Below are positions 1 to 8,560 of a DNA stretch of 64,000 bases, piece after piece. Numbering within the stretch: position 1 is the first letter of the stretch; every line of letters starts with the position of its first letter. This DNA comes from Aliamphritea spongicola (GTDB lineage Bacteria; Pseudomonadota; Gammaproteobacteria; Pseudomonadales; Balneatricaceae), in the NCBI GenBank assembly GCA_024347235.1, contig AP025283.1, positions 1,364,001-1,428,000 on the forward strand. Reading direction: 5' to 3'. A program made the translations under genes and the position numbers. The notes below the pieces were generated by a model that worked only from the letters and a program-made list of their open reading frames with translations, searched no databases and was not told the origin of the DNA.

Positions 1-598
1 TGTCATTCAGTCCGTTGATTCAGTCGCTGGTTGAAGCATTTCGTTGCTTGCCGGGTGTCGGGCCGAAAACCGCCCAGCGTATGGCGTTTCATATGCTTGA
101 GCGTGACCGGGAAGGTGGTATTAAACTGTCTGAAACGTTACAGCAAGCTATCGAAAATGTGGGTCGCTGCAGCCGCTGCCGGACGTTATCAGAGCATGAG
201 TTGTGTGAAATCTGTGATGACAGCAGCCGTGACAGCACCAAACTCTGTATCCTTGAAACGCCGGTGGATGTGCTGGCGGTGGAGCAGACCGGCGGTTTCA
301 ATGGTCACTACTTCGTGCTGATGGGGCATTTGTCCCCGATTGACGGAATTGGCCCTCAGGATCTGGGGCTCGATGTTTTGCTTGAGCAGATTGACGGTGC
401 CGGAATTGAAGAAATTATTCTGGCAACCAATCCGACGGTCGAAGGGAAGCGACCGCTCACTATATCGCTGAGCAGGTTAAGGATATGGGGATCAAAGTCA
501 CCCGTATTGCTCACGGAGTGCCGGTGGGTGGTGAACTTGAATTTGTTGATGGTGGTACTCTGGCGCATGCGTTGGCAGGTCGCCGTTCACTTCTCTGA
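1..598 (+). CDS. recR: Recombination mediator protein RecR (first base of start codon outside window)
   Basis: RecR works with RecO and RecF to load RecA on gapped DNA. Bases 1-2 are the TG of an ATG whose A is just outside, giving [14 protein letters not shown] as the N-terminus. A helix-hairpin-helix ([13 protein letters not shown]) is followed by a four-cysteine zinc finger (CSRC...CEIC) and a Toprim domain (FVLMGH...[12 protein letters not shown]). The frame breaks at the short G run 444-446; adding one G restores [20 protein letters not shown] and a C-terminus ending GRRSL at the stop 596-598, about 199 aa, the usual RecR length. dnaX and ybaB commonly precede recR but lie outside this window. 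Confidence 0.95.
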
Positions 599-621
599 GA
601 AGCCTTTTGCAGGAACTGTTT

Positions 622-1795
622 ATGAATGCTGGAAGTGCAGCGTCTTATGATTATTTAGCGTTGGAAGAGGCTGCCAAAACCCCGGTCTGGATCCGTACAG
701 ATGAAGCGTTGGCTGAGTGCTGTCAGCACTGGCTGACATTGCCATTAATCGCGCTGGATACCGAGTTTATCCGGGTCGATACCTTCTATCCTCTGCCGGG
801 GTTAATCCAGGTAGCGGATGACCGTCATTGTTATTTGCTGGATCCGCTGACGCTGGAAAACTACGGGCCTCTTGTTGAGGTATTCCGTGCGGAGTCTGTG
901 CTGAAAGTTCTGCACGCCTGTAATGAAGATTTAGAGTTGTTTCTCTACATGCTGGGTGAAATGCCTTCACCTGTCTTTGATACGCAGGTCGCAGCTGGCT
1001 TTTTAGGCTGGGGCTTTTCAATGGGATATCAGCGAATTGTAGAGCATGCCCTGGGCGTGGCGATCGGTAAAGGGAAACCCGTTCTGACTGGCTGCAACGG
1101 CCTCTGACCGCGGCGCAAGAACATTATGCTACGCTGGATGTGGCGTATCTGCCTGCACTGTATCTCAAGCAGAAAGACGCGCTGGATGCCCGCGATATGA
1201 CAAGTTGGCTGGAAGATGAGTTACAGGTCTTGCTGGCCAGTATTCCTGATCAGGATCCTGACGGAGTGCATTATTATAAGCGTTTCAGTCAGGCCTGGAA
1301 GTTGCCGGCTGAAAAGCTGGCGGCACTGCGTGACCTGACCGCCTGGCGCGAACGTATATGTCGTCAGCGCGATGTGCCCCGGAACCGGGTACTGAGAAAT
1401 CAGGCACTGATTGACATTGTTTATAAGTGGCCCACTTCCGAATATGCGCTGTCTCAGATTGATGATATTCATCCCCGGGCGGTGCGGCAGGACGGCGCGA
1501 CTATACTGAGCTATCTGAAAATGGCAAAGATTCTGCTGCGGCCAGTCCGCCGGAATCCATTGTGCAGCCGCTTAGCTATGACTGGAATAAGCCGTTAAAG
1601 CAGCTAAAGGCAATGGCCCGTGAAAAAGCTGCTGAGCTGGATATGGCACCTGAGGTGCTGTTGCGCAAGAAGGATCTGGATGCGCTGATCCGAACAGGTG
1701 AGCAGGGTGAGTACAGCTTGCCAGAAAGTTTAAGCGGTTGGCGAAAATCGGTAATTGGCGATGCGCTGGTTGCTAAACTGAAAGAAATTGCATAA
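622..1795 (+). CDS. rnd: Ribonuclease D
   Basis: 3'-5' exoribonuclease of the DEDD family that trims tRNA 3' ends. Exo motif I is visible as [10 protein letters not shown], motif II around [10 protein letters not shown], and motif III in the Y-x-x-x-D segment [10 protein letters not shown]; an HRDC helical domain follows ([22 protein letters not shown]). The ATG at 622 is chosen because AGGA at 611-614 sits 7 bases upstream. Two frame breaks, at ggg 1072-1074 and gg 1540-1541, are each repaired by one G and give about 391 aa, close to the family norm. It is followed by ycgL and ycgN in a compact same-strand group. Confidence 0.93.
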
Positions 1796-1828
1796 AGCAG
1801 CCTGTTTACTGGCTGTTCCGGAATCCCT

Positions 1829-2118
1829 ATGAAAAAGATCTGTAGTGTTTTTAAAAGCTCGAAAAAGGACGAAATGTACCTGTATGTTGATAAGCAGGAA
1901 CAGCTTGCCCGTGTGCCGGATGCACTGAAAACCATGTTTGGCACCCCGTTGCATGTATTCGATATGCTGATCACACCGGAAAAGAAAATGGCCCGTGTGG
2001 AAGCAGATAAGGTACTGAGTGATATTCAGGAAAAAGGTTTTTCCTGCAAATGCCTCCGGCGAAAGAAGATTACATGCTGGATTTGCATGTTGACCGGCCG
2101 GAAACCGGAGTGCGCTGA
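1829..2118 (+). CDS. ycgL: YcgL domain-containing protein
   Basis: Small conserved protein of unknown biochemical role that follows rnd in many gammaproteobacteria. The sequence KSSKKDEMYLYVDKQEQLARVP matches the start of the YcgL domain, and after one T is added to the run 2038-2042 the C-terminus becomes FLQMPPAKEDYMLDLHVDRP, the typical LQ-PPP end of the family. Corrected length is 96 aa. Its stop (TGA 2116-2118) overlaps the next ATG at 2118 by one base, so it is probably translationally coupled to ycgN. Confidence 0.9.
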
Positions 2119-2570
2119 TGGCTGCTGAGGTCTTCTGGCGTTCCACACCGCTGGAAGAGATGTCTGAAACCCAGTGGGAATCTCTGTGTGACGGTTGTGC
2201 TTTATGCTGCCTGCATAAGGTTGAAGATGAAGAGACTGAGCAGGTGTATTACACCAGCGTGGTCTGTCATCTGCTTGATCTGGAAAACATGTTTTGTACA
2301 GAGTACGAGAAACGCTGTTCTCTGGTACCTCAGTGTGTAAAACTCAGGCCGGAAGACGTGGAAGAGTTCCACTGGCTGCCCCGTACCTGTACCTACCGTT
2401 TAATTCATGAAGGCAAGGATATCCCTGACTGGCATCCGCTGATTACCGGGCGCCGGGAATCCGTCAAGCAGGCTGGAGCGTCTGTGGTCAGTTGGTTTGA
2501 AGTGACCGATGATCAGCTTGCTGAAGAAGATTATATTGATTATGTAATCGAATCCGGTGGCCCGGCCTAG
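2118..2570 (+). CDS. ycgN: YcgN family cysteine cluster protein (UPF0260)
   Basis: An intact 150 aa cysteine-cluster protein. The conserved cysteines appear as CDGCALCC near residues 26-33, with further Cys in VVCHLLD, MFCTEYEKRC, PQCVKL and PRTCTYR, a pattern that suggests an Fe-S or zinc cluster. The C-terminus (WHPLITGRRESVKQAG) is typical of UPF0260. Molecular function is not established for the family. It is one of the few undamaged genes in this part of the window and overlaps ycgL by one base. Confidence 0.92.
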   Translation: MAAEVFWRSTPLEEMSETQWESLCDGCALCCLHKVEDEETEQVYYTSVVCHLLDLENMFCTEYEKRCSLVPQCVKLRPEDVEEFHWLPRTCTYRLIHEGKDIPDWHPLITGRRESVKQAGASVVSWFEVTDDQLAEEDYIDYVIESGGPA

Positions 2571-2590
2571 CGGCCACCGTTTCCTCTTTG
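2555..2590 (+). terminator. Probable intrinsic terminator after ycgN
   Basis: The arms CGGTGGCC (2555-2562) and GGCCACCG (2572-2579) form an 8-bp stem with a 9-base loop, followed by the T-rich stretch TTTCCTCTTTG. The stem overlaps the ycgN stop codon and separates the rnd-ycgL-ycgN group from ushA. Confidence 0.6.
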
Positions 2591-2667
2591 TTTGTTTCCC
2601 TGCTATAAGCTGTTACGGGCTTATGGTTTCCGAATGTGTGTCAGGATAAAAGTACAGGAGTTTTCCG

Positions 2668-4315
2668 ATGTTCAGATTAAAAGCTGCGATTGCAGGTGCG
2701 CTGGTTTCAGTGGCGGTGTCCGGGTGTTCGTTAATCGGGGCGCAGGATGAGCCACTCTGGCAGGCGGGTAAAGAATACCGGCTGACGGTTTTACATACCA
2801 ATGATCATCACGGCCGTTTCTGGTCGAACCGGCATGGTGAATACGGCATGGCGGCCCGGAAAACCCTGATTGATGGTATTCGTGCTGAAGTTGCCGCGCA
2901 AGGCGGTGAGCTGCTATTGCTGTCAGGGGGATATTAACACTGGCGTCCCCGAATCTGATCTTCAGGACGCAGAGCCGGATTTCAAAGGCATGAGCCGGAT
3001 TGGTTATGATGCGATGGCCGTGGGTAACCATGAGTTTGATAATCCTCTGGGTGTGTTGCGGGAGCAGCAGGCCTGGGCTGACTTTCCTTTTCTTGCGGCA
3101 AATATCTACGGGCAGAACAGCGGCGAGCGATTATTTGAACCCTACCGTATTTTTAACCGGGGTGACCTGAAGATAGCGGTGCTCGGCCTGACGACAAAGG
3201 ATACAGCCAAGCTGGGAAATCCGGAGTTTATCAGTGATATTCGTTTTACTGATCCGGTAGCTGAAGCGGCATCTCTGGTACCAGAATTGCGGGAGCAGGC
3301 TGATGTCGTCATTGCCGCCACGCATATGGGGCACTATGTGGATGCGGCTTATGGCATTAATGCCCCGGGAGATGTGACCATGGCCCGCCAGGTTAATGGG
3401 CTGGATATGATTATCGGTGGCCATTCACAGGACCCTGTGTGTATGGCGGCGGACGGAACAACTGTGACCGGTTATCAGCCGGGTGATGTCTGTATGCCGG
3501 ATGTGCAGAACGGTACTCTGATTATGCAGGCCCATGAATGGGGTAAATATGTGGGGCGGGCCGATCTGGTATTTAAAGATGGTGAGTTACGTCTGGAAAG
3601 TTATCAGCTGATTCCCGTGAACCTTAAGAAAAAGTGAAGGGTGCAGACGGCAAAAAGTCAGGGTACTGGTTGCTGATGCGATTGCCGAAGATGCTGAGCT
3701 AAAGGCATTCCTGCAGCCTTATCAGGAACAGGGGCAAGCACAACTGCAAGTTAAGATTGGCGAAGTAGACGCTAAACTAGAAGGTGACCGTGATGTGATC
3801 CGTTTTCAGCCGACTAATCTGGGGTGTTGATTGCGCAGGCGCAGATGGATAAAACCCAGTCAGACCTGGCGGTAATGAACTCCGGCGGTGTGCGGGACAG
3901 CATTGCCGCCGGTGATATTACCTACAAAGATGTGTTGAAAGTACAGCCATTTGCCAATGCGGTTGCCTTTGTTGAACTGAGTGGGGCAGAGCTGCTTGAG
4001 TACCTGGCTGTTGTAGCCGAGAAACCGGTGGACAGTGGTGCATTTGCACAGTTTGCCGGAGTTCAGCTGGAAGTGGTTGCTGGCAAATTGGATAAGGTAT
4101 TGGTGGCTGGCCAACCTGTCGATCCGGCCGGCACATACCGGATGGCGATTAACAGTTATATTGCATCGGGCGGTGACGGCTATCCGAAAATGGATGGTCA
4201 CCCGGGCTACGTGAACACCGGATTTGTGGATGCAGAAGTATTGCGGGCTTATATTCAGGAAAACAGCCCTTTAAATGCCTCTCGCTTTGATTCGGCAGAT
4301 ATTATCCGTCGCTGA
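2668..4315 (+). CDS. ushA: UshA-type 5'-nucleotidase / UDP-sugar hydrolase, predicted lipoprotein
   Basis: Exported calcineurin-like phosphoesterase that hydrolyses nucleotides and UDP-sugars for scavenging. Metal-binding motifs are clear: LHTNDHHG, SGGDINTG, GNHEFDNP, ATHMGH and GGHSQDPVC. The C-terminal substrate domain carries NSGGVRDSIAAGD and GGDGYP. The N-terminus MFRLKAAIAGALVSVAVSGC ends in a lipobox (VSGC, Cys 20), so it should be lipidated, unlike soluble E. coli UshA. Frame breaks lie at ggggg 2926-2930 (two bases short), aaaaa 3629-3633, ggg 3661-3663 and gggg 3821-3824. Corrected length is 550 aa, the same as the E. coli protein, so the damage is very likely technical. Confidence 0.93.
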
Positions 4316-4442
4316 GGGTGTTCTTTTATACGTTCAGCTTTGTTTCAGTTAACGGTTCTAAGGTGCTGAAACTGAAGCAGGCTGAACGGCAGTGGCTGTG
4401 AGCTGGCCTGAATAGAAATACCGACTCTTCTGAGGAGTGAAT

Positions 4443-5562
4443 GTGAGCGTACAGCAAAATAAACTGGCGGCTTTTGCCCGGGCAACCACATCTGATATCC
4501 CCTGAATGTTGCTGCGTTACCGCGTAAACCTGAACGTTCCGAATCAGTGCTGGATGTTGCTGTTTCTGACGGGTATCTGCAAGAACGCTTGTCTTCTGTA
4601 ATGGCTGCTCTGATTGCAGCAGGTCCTCATGAAAGTGTCTATGAATACCGTGAAAAAGAAGACGTGCCGGCGTTTGAGGCGTTGCGCGAAAAGCTGGATG
4701 CACTGTTTCTCAGTAACGGTATTTCACCGGAAAAAGGTTTGGAAGCTCTTATTTATGCCTGGCAGCATTCCCGGGGTAAGGAAAAGAGCGGTCTGGAGCT
4801 TTTCGTGAAATTGATGATATGTCCGGCGCTGCGCGGCTGAATTTGTCGCTGTACATCGCAGGGATAGCCACCCGGTTGATTAATGACAGTACGCTGGTGG
4901 GGCAGTCTTACATATCAGAAGCAGCAAATACTTTGTTGCTTGAGTTGTTTTATTCAGAAATTGCAGCCTGTCGATCGCTTGGGGTTGATGAGGCAGATCT
5001 GGCGGCTTTGCTGGTGTATGTGTCACGGTTACAGCTTGCATTTGATCATTACCGTCAGGCTGCGTTAACGCTGATGGCCTGTCTGGAGCTTTCACTGAGC
5101 AGTAATACCTATGAGATGTCGACGTTGTTTGGCTTCAGTGCGTGCCGCGCATCTGTGGTTGAAGATATCGGTGTTGCGCTGAGTTATCTTGAACTGGAGC
5201 CGTCTGCTATTGAGTGTTTCGCGCAGGCCTTCGAAATGTATAAGCATGGCTTCGGCAACCGTTACCGGCTGAGTCTGGTGACAACAGAATCTTTGTTCTC
5301 GGTCGCGACTCTGCATGCTTCTATAGATCAACAGGCGCAGGCTGTTGCTAAATACAGTGAATATCTGGATGTGACTAAGCCCTTAATTAAGAGTGATTTT
5401 CTGAATAAGAATGAGCAGCTCTGGACGAAGCGCGAACATGCATCTCATTATGTGATGGAGAACAGTCAGCCCCAACCGGATAAAACTCAGCCGTGTCTGT
5501 GTGGCAGCGGTAGCCGCTATGTGGATTGTTGCTTTGACTTGCATGTAGATGATGCAGTCTGA
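4443..5562 (+). CDS. SEC-C motif protein with helical N-terminal region, function unknown
   Basis: I do not recognise the family beyond its last 30 residues. The C-terminus (KTQPCLCGSGSRYVDCC) is a SEC-C zinc-binding motif like the tail of SecA. The rest is all-helical and TPR-like (LLVYVSRLQLAFDHYRQAALTL, LELEPSAIECFAQAFEMY), which suggests a protein-interaction scaffold. The GTG at 4443 is preferred because GAGGAG at 4432-4437 precedes it and the ATG two bases upstream is followed at once by a stop. Frame breaks occur at cccc 4499-4502 and tttt 4800-4803; corrected length is about 373 aa. It stands alone between ushA and an AT-rich gap. Confidence 0.7.
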
Positions 5563-5613
5563 CCGCCTTGCGCGGTTATTTGCATTGTTAGAATTAGTCG
5601 AATATTAATTTTA

Positions 5614-5638
5614 CTCAATAAAATCTGAAAATATTGAG
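5614..5638. repeat. Inverted repeat in AT-rich intergenic region
   Basis: CTCAATA (5614-5620) and TATTGAG (5632-5638) are perfect 7-base inverted arms around an 11-base spacer. They lie in the most AT-rich stretch of the neighbourhood, upstream of the gene at 5732, and could be an operator or the end of the preceding transcript. No long T run follows. Confidence 0.4.
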
Positions 5639-5683
5639 TTTTACTAATTTACTAACTGTTTTTATGATGTCTCCACCTTAAAC

Positions 5684-5708
5684 GCTGTACAGCATTTTGC
5701 AGTACAGC
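5684..5708 (+). promoter_or_regulatory. Hairpin leader or operator upstream of the gene at 5732
   Basis: GCTGTACAGC (5684-5693) and GCAGTACAGC pair as a 10-bp stem with one A-A mismatch around the loop ATTTT. The left arm is also a perfect palindrome by itself. It ends 9 bases before a strong ribosome site (GGAGGAGAG), so it could be an operator or a structured 5' leader. No known riboswitch class was recognised. Confidence 0.4.
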
Positions 5709-5731
5709 CTGATTACCGGAGGAGAGACATC

Positions 5732-6346
5732 ATGAGTCTTGTATCACGCGATCTTCAAACCCGTTTAGCATCCCAGGAGTATTAACTGCATCCCGTGTCG
5801 CTTGCAGCGATGTGCAAGCGGCCGCGCTGATGAATCCTGGTGAGAAATTAGATCATTTAGTGGCAGAGTATTCTGAACAGGTAGATTTGCAGGGCGATGT
5901 GGTTGAGAGTGGCCACCCTTTCAGCTCGGCAAAAATGACCTTGCAATCGCTTCATTGCGGGCGGCCCGCAGAGTGGCCAATGAAACACCGGAGCCTTTGC
6001 TGGTATCGGCAGAGCTGAATGCGGTTGCTGAGTGTGATTACTCAGATGTTCTGGCGCAGGTTGCTGCAGAGGGGCGGATTTTGTTATCCAGAGTTATCTG
6101 CAAAGTAAAGATGCGGCGTTAGCGTTTTTAAAAGCTGCTTCTGAGGCCGGAGTGCCGGCTGTGCTTAGCCTGGATCAGGCGGCGGTCGTCCGTAGCGGTG
6201 GGTCGGCAGTGGAGCTGGCTCAGGTGTTATATCGGGCGGGTGCGGTGGCCGTGGGGGTTGCCGGGTATATCGGTCCGCAAAATACTGATGTCTTGGAAGG
6301 GCATTACTGGATTACGGATAAGCGTGGCTCTCTGTATATCCACTAA
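5732..6346 (+). CDS. Homocysteine S-methyltransferase-like small protein (tentative)
   Basis: A corrected product of about 205 aa with an alpha/beta pattern. The segments ASLRAARRVANE, LLVSAELN, GADFVIQSYLQSKDAALAFLKAA, GVPAVLSLDQ and LAQVLYRAGAVAVGVAGYI follow the order and spacing of the central half of homocysteine S-methyltransferase barrels (ADFI-x-EY...G-PV...AGA-x-VG-N). The zinc-binding Cys-Cys of that family is not visible, so catalysis on homocysteine is doubtful. The start at 5732 follows GGAGGAGAG. Frame breaks lie at ccc 5772-5774, aaaaa 5931-5935 and gggg 6071-6074. The gene has its own leader hairpin and terminator, so it appears monocistronic. Function is open. Confidence 0.5.
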
Positions 6347-6360
6347 TATCTACTTTTACC

Positions 6361-6389
6361 AAAAACGGAGGCAGATGCCTCCGTTTTTT
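6361..6389 (+). terminator. Intrinsic terminator
   Basis: AACGGAGGC-AGAT-GCCTCCGTT followed directly by TTTT: a 9-bp GC-rich stem with a four-base loop and a T tract. It ends the transcript of the gene at 5732 and insulates the division cluster downstream. Confidence 0.9.
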
Positions 6390-6669
6390 GTTTAAGTGGC
6401 GCAGGCATTATCAAAAAATTCAAGTGCATACCGGTTGGCGGGTGTCATTTGTCGTGACGTACTGTGGTAAAATTCTGCGTCCTTAGCAGTGTGTGCTTCA
6501 ATAGCGGTTTGATTTTGTAGTTGCAGATTTTTCTCTTTTCAGGCTGCTTATAAAGCCCTGATTCAGTTTTATCTCTTCTGTTTTATTGCTCTGTTTTCAG
6601 TATGTCTGACTGGCTGCAAGCCCTTCGGATATCTGGTCTTGACGATTGCCCAAAATCTGTTTTATGGCC
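6390..6669. other. Non-coding interval before the division cluster
   Basis: Between the terminator at 6361-6389 and the mraZ promoter I see no supported gene. It was checked for RNase P RNA, which sits beside mraZ in some gammaproteobacteria, and no conserved RNase P core sequence was found. A second possible promoter (TTGACG 6639-6644, 17 bases, TTATGG) lies at its right end. Confidence 0.5.
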
Positions 6670-6698
6670 TTGCAAAAGCCGGGGTTAATTTCTATAGT
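6670..6698 (+). promoter_or_regulatory. Sigma-70 type promoter of the mra/dcw cluster
   Basis: TTGCAA (6670-6675) and TATAGT (6693-6698) are separated by exactly 17 bases. The predicted start of transcription, about 6705, falls at the first of the GTGGG repeats, the same arrangement as in the E. coli Pmra promoter. Confidence 0.65.
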
Positions 6699-6706
6699 GT
6701 GGCTAA

Positions 6707-6741
6707 GTGGGTAAATGTGGGTAAAAGTGGAGCAAAGGGGA
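6707..6741 (+). promoter_or_regulatory. MraZ operator: GTGGG repeats every 10 bp
   Basis: GTGGG at 6707 and 6717, GTGGA at 6727 and GGGGA at 6737 lie at a strict 10-base period, each followed by a TAAA-like or CAAA spacer. MraZ is known to bind direct TGGGN repeats at one-helical-turn spacing and repress its own cluster. A further GTGGC at 6699 is slightly out of phase. Confidence 0.75.
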
Positions 6742-6761
6742 ACTAAAGTGGAAGTCAGGGT

Positions 6762-7217
6762 ATGTTTCGGGGTGTAAACCCGATAAATCTTGATGCCAAG
6801 GGCCGAATGGCCATACCGGCACGCTACCGTGAGGCAATCTCAGGGTTCTGTGCTGGCCAGCTGGTGGCCACTATCGATACCGAAGACCGTTGTCTGCTGC
6901 TTTATCCGCTTTCCGAATGGGAAGAAATCCAGGAAAAGATTGAGTCCCTTCCCAGTTTTAATAAACAGGCCCGCCGTATTCAGCGTTTGCTGATCGGTCA
7001 TGCGACTGATCTTGAAATGGACGGTAATGGCCGTCTGCTGCTACCGGCGCCGTTACGTGATTACGCTGAACTGGAAAAGAAAATCATTCTGTTAGGGCAG
7101 GGGAATAAGTTCGAGATCTGGAGTGAAGATCGCTGGAACAGTACCCGGGATGACTACCTGAATGATGATGACGGCAGTATGGAACTGCCGGACGATTTAC
7201 AGAATTTATCGCTTTAA
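6762..7217 (+). CDS. mraZ: Transcriptional regulator MraZ
   Basis: AbrB-like DNA-binding protein that autoregulates the division and cell-wall cluster. It is intact at 151 aa. The two MraZ half-repeats are visible: FRGVNPINLDAKGRMAIPARYRE and, in the second half, TDLEMDGNGRLLLPAPLRDYAEL, each with the conserved D-x-x-GR motif. The ATG at 6762 lies 21 bases after the last operator repeat; the ribosome site is weak. It heads the cluster and is followed by rsmH after 38 bases. Confidence 0.97.
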   Translation: MFRGVNPINLDAKGRMAIPARYREAISGFCAGQLVATIDTEDRCLLLYPLSEWEEIQEKIESLPSFNKQARRIQRLLIGHATDLEMDGNGRLLLPAPLRDYAELEKKIILLGQGNKFEIWSEDRWNSTRDDYLNDDDGSMELPDDLQNLSL

Positions 7218-7255
7218 GCCTTCAGGGCTGATTTAAACCATTAGGGGCCGTGCAC

Positions 7256-8194
7256 ATGAGTGCAGAATTTCAACACATTACAGTATTGCTGAATGAAGCT
7301 GTCGACACTCTGGTTGGTGACGGAGACGGTTTCTATATTGACGGCACCTTTGGACGGGGCGGGCATTCGGCACTGGTGCTTGAACGGCTGACGCCGCAGG
7401 GCAGGTTGCTGGCGATAGATAAAGATCCTGAAGCAATTGCCTGTGCAGAACAGCGATTTGCAACAGAACCGCGCTTCGATATCGAGCGCGGTTCTTTCGC
7501 TCAGCTACAGGAGTTTGTTGAAGCCCGGGGATTATCCGGTCAGCTGGACGGCGTATTGCTGGATCTGGGGGTGTCTTCTCCGCAGCTGGATGACCCGAGC
7601 CGTGGTTTCAGCTTTATGGCGGATGGCCCGCTGGATATGCGGATGAATCCGGATGTCGGTGAGAGCGCGGCTGAATGGCTGAGCCATGCAACTGAAGCTG
7701 AAATTGCCGATGTGCTTTATACCTACGGTGAAGAACGTCATGGTCGCCGGATGGCACGTGCGATTCTTGCCGCTCAGGCTGAAGAACCGATTACCACGAC
7801 CGGCCGTCTGGCCAAAATCATTGCTGAAGCGAATCCTTCCTGGGAGAAGGGAAAGAATCCCGCAACCCGGGCATTTCAGGGAATCCGTATTTATATCAAC
7901 CGTGAGCTTGAAGATCTGGAAACCTGTCTGGAGCAGGCGCTGGAAATGCTTAAGGTTGGCGGTCGTCTGGTGGTGATCAGCTTCCATTCGCTTGAAGACC
8001 GGATTGTGAAGCGTTTTATCCGTCACCATGTGAAAGGTGATGAGCATTTACCGCCGGGAATCCCTTTCACAGATGACATGCTGAATAAACGCCTGAAAGC
8101 CGTTACTAAAGCGGTGAAGGCAAGCCGTAAAGAAGTTGATGATAACCCGCGTTCACGCAGTGCTGTTATGCGTGCGGCGGTGAAACTGAAGTGA
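7256..8194 (+). CDS. rsmH: 16S rRNA (cytosine(1402)-N(4))-methyltransferase RsmH
   Basis: SAM-dependent methyltransferase that modifies C1402 in the 30S decoding centre. It is intact at 312 aa. Visible motifs are the N-terminal HITVLLNEAVDTL, the SAM-binding FYIDGTFGRGGHS, DGVLLDLGVSSPQLD and the family signature VVISFHSLEDRIVKRF. The ATG at 7256 is preferred over the upstream GTG because AGGGGC (7243-7248) is well placed for it. The end of the gene overlaps or abuts ftsL. Confidence 0.97.
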   Translation: MSAEFQHITVLLNEAVDTLVGDGDGFYIDGTFGRGGHSALVLERLTPQGRLLAIDKDPEAIACAEQRFATEPRFDIERGSFAQLQEFVEARGLSGQLDGVLLDLGVSSPQLDDPSRGFSFMADGPLDMRMNPDVGESAAEWLSHATEAEIADVLYTYGEERHGRRMARAILAAQAEEPITTTGRLAKIIAEANPSWEKGKNPATRAFQGIRIYINRELEDLETCLEQALEMLKVGGRLVVISFHSLEDRIVKRFIRHHVKGDEHLPPGIPFTDDMLNKRLKAVTKAVKASRKEVDDNPRSRSAVMRAAVKLK

Positions 8195-8273
8195 AAGTGA
8201 GCTGGCCTGCCTGGCTGCAGTTAGGGTTGCAGCAGCGCATGAAGCGGAGGGTGAAGATGTTCGCCCTGCAGTG

Positions 8274-8560
8274 ATGCTGAAGGCCAGCGATCTGTATGTG
8301 AAAGCGGTCGTATTGCTGGTGCTGGTGAGCAGCATTGTGGTATCGGCGCTGGTGGTGATTTACACCGCTTATCAGTACCGGCTCAATTTTAATCACCAGC
8401 AACAGTTAGTACAGCAGTGGGATGAGTTGCAGGTGGAGTGGGGGCAGTTATTGCTCGAACAGGGTGCGTTGGCTGCGAACAGCCGGGTTGAAAATCTGGC
8501 AACCAAAAACTGGCAATGCAGATACCCGCAAGAATAGAGGTTATACGTGATGAGCGCTAA
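8274..8560 (+). CDS. ftsL: Cell division protein FtsL (start uncertain)
   Basis: Bitopic septum protein that forms the FtsQLB complex. It has one membrane segment (AVVLLVLVSSIVVSALVVIYTAY) and a periplasmic leucine-rich coiled coil (QLVQQWDELQVEWGQLLLEQGAL, then SRVENLATKKLAMQ). One A is missing in 8505-8509; with it the tail is IPARIEVIRDER and ends at 8558-8560, inside the start of ftsI. From 8274 the product is 95 aa. No ribosome site precedes 8274, and the same frame is open back to 8190. An upstream GTG at 8191 overlapping the rsmH stop could be the true start if one more base is missing near 8194. Confidence 0.85.

Noticed and set aside
5684..5708. LexA (SOS) box
   Set aside because: CTGT and ACAG ends are present but the spacing is too long and the centre does not fit the consensus.
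6390..6669. RNase P RNA gene upstream of mraZ
   Set aside because: No conserved RNase P core sequence was found, and the space is shorter than the usual gene plus its promoter.
8191..8273. Extra short gene between rsmH and ftsL
   Set aside because: The frame starting at 8191 ends after 27 codons, has no family resemblance, and is more likely the damaged N-terminus of ftsL.
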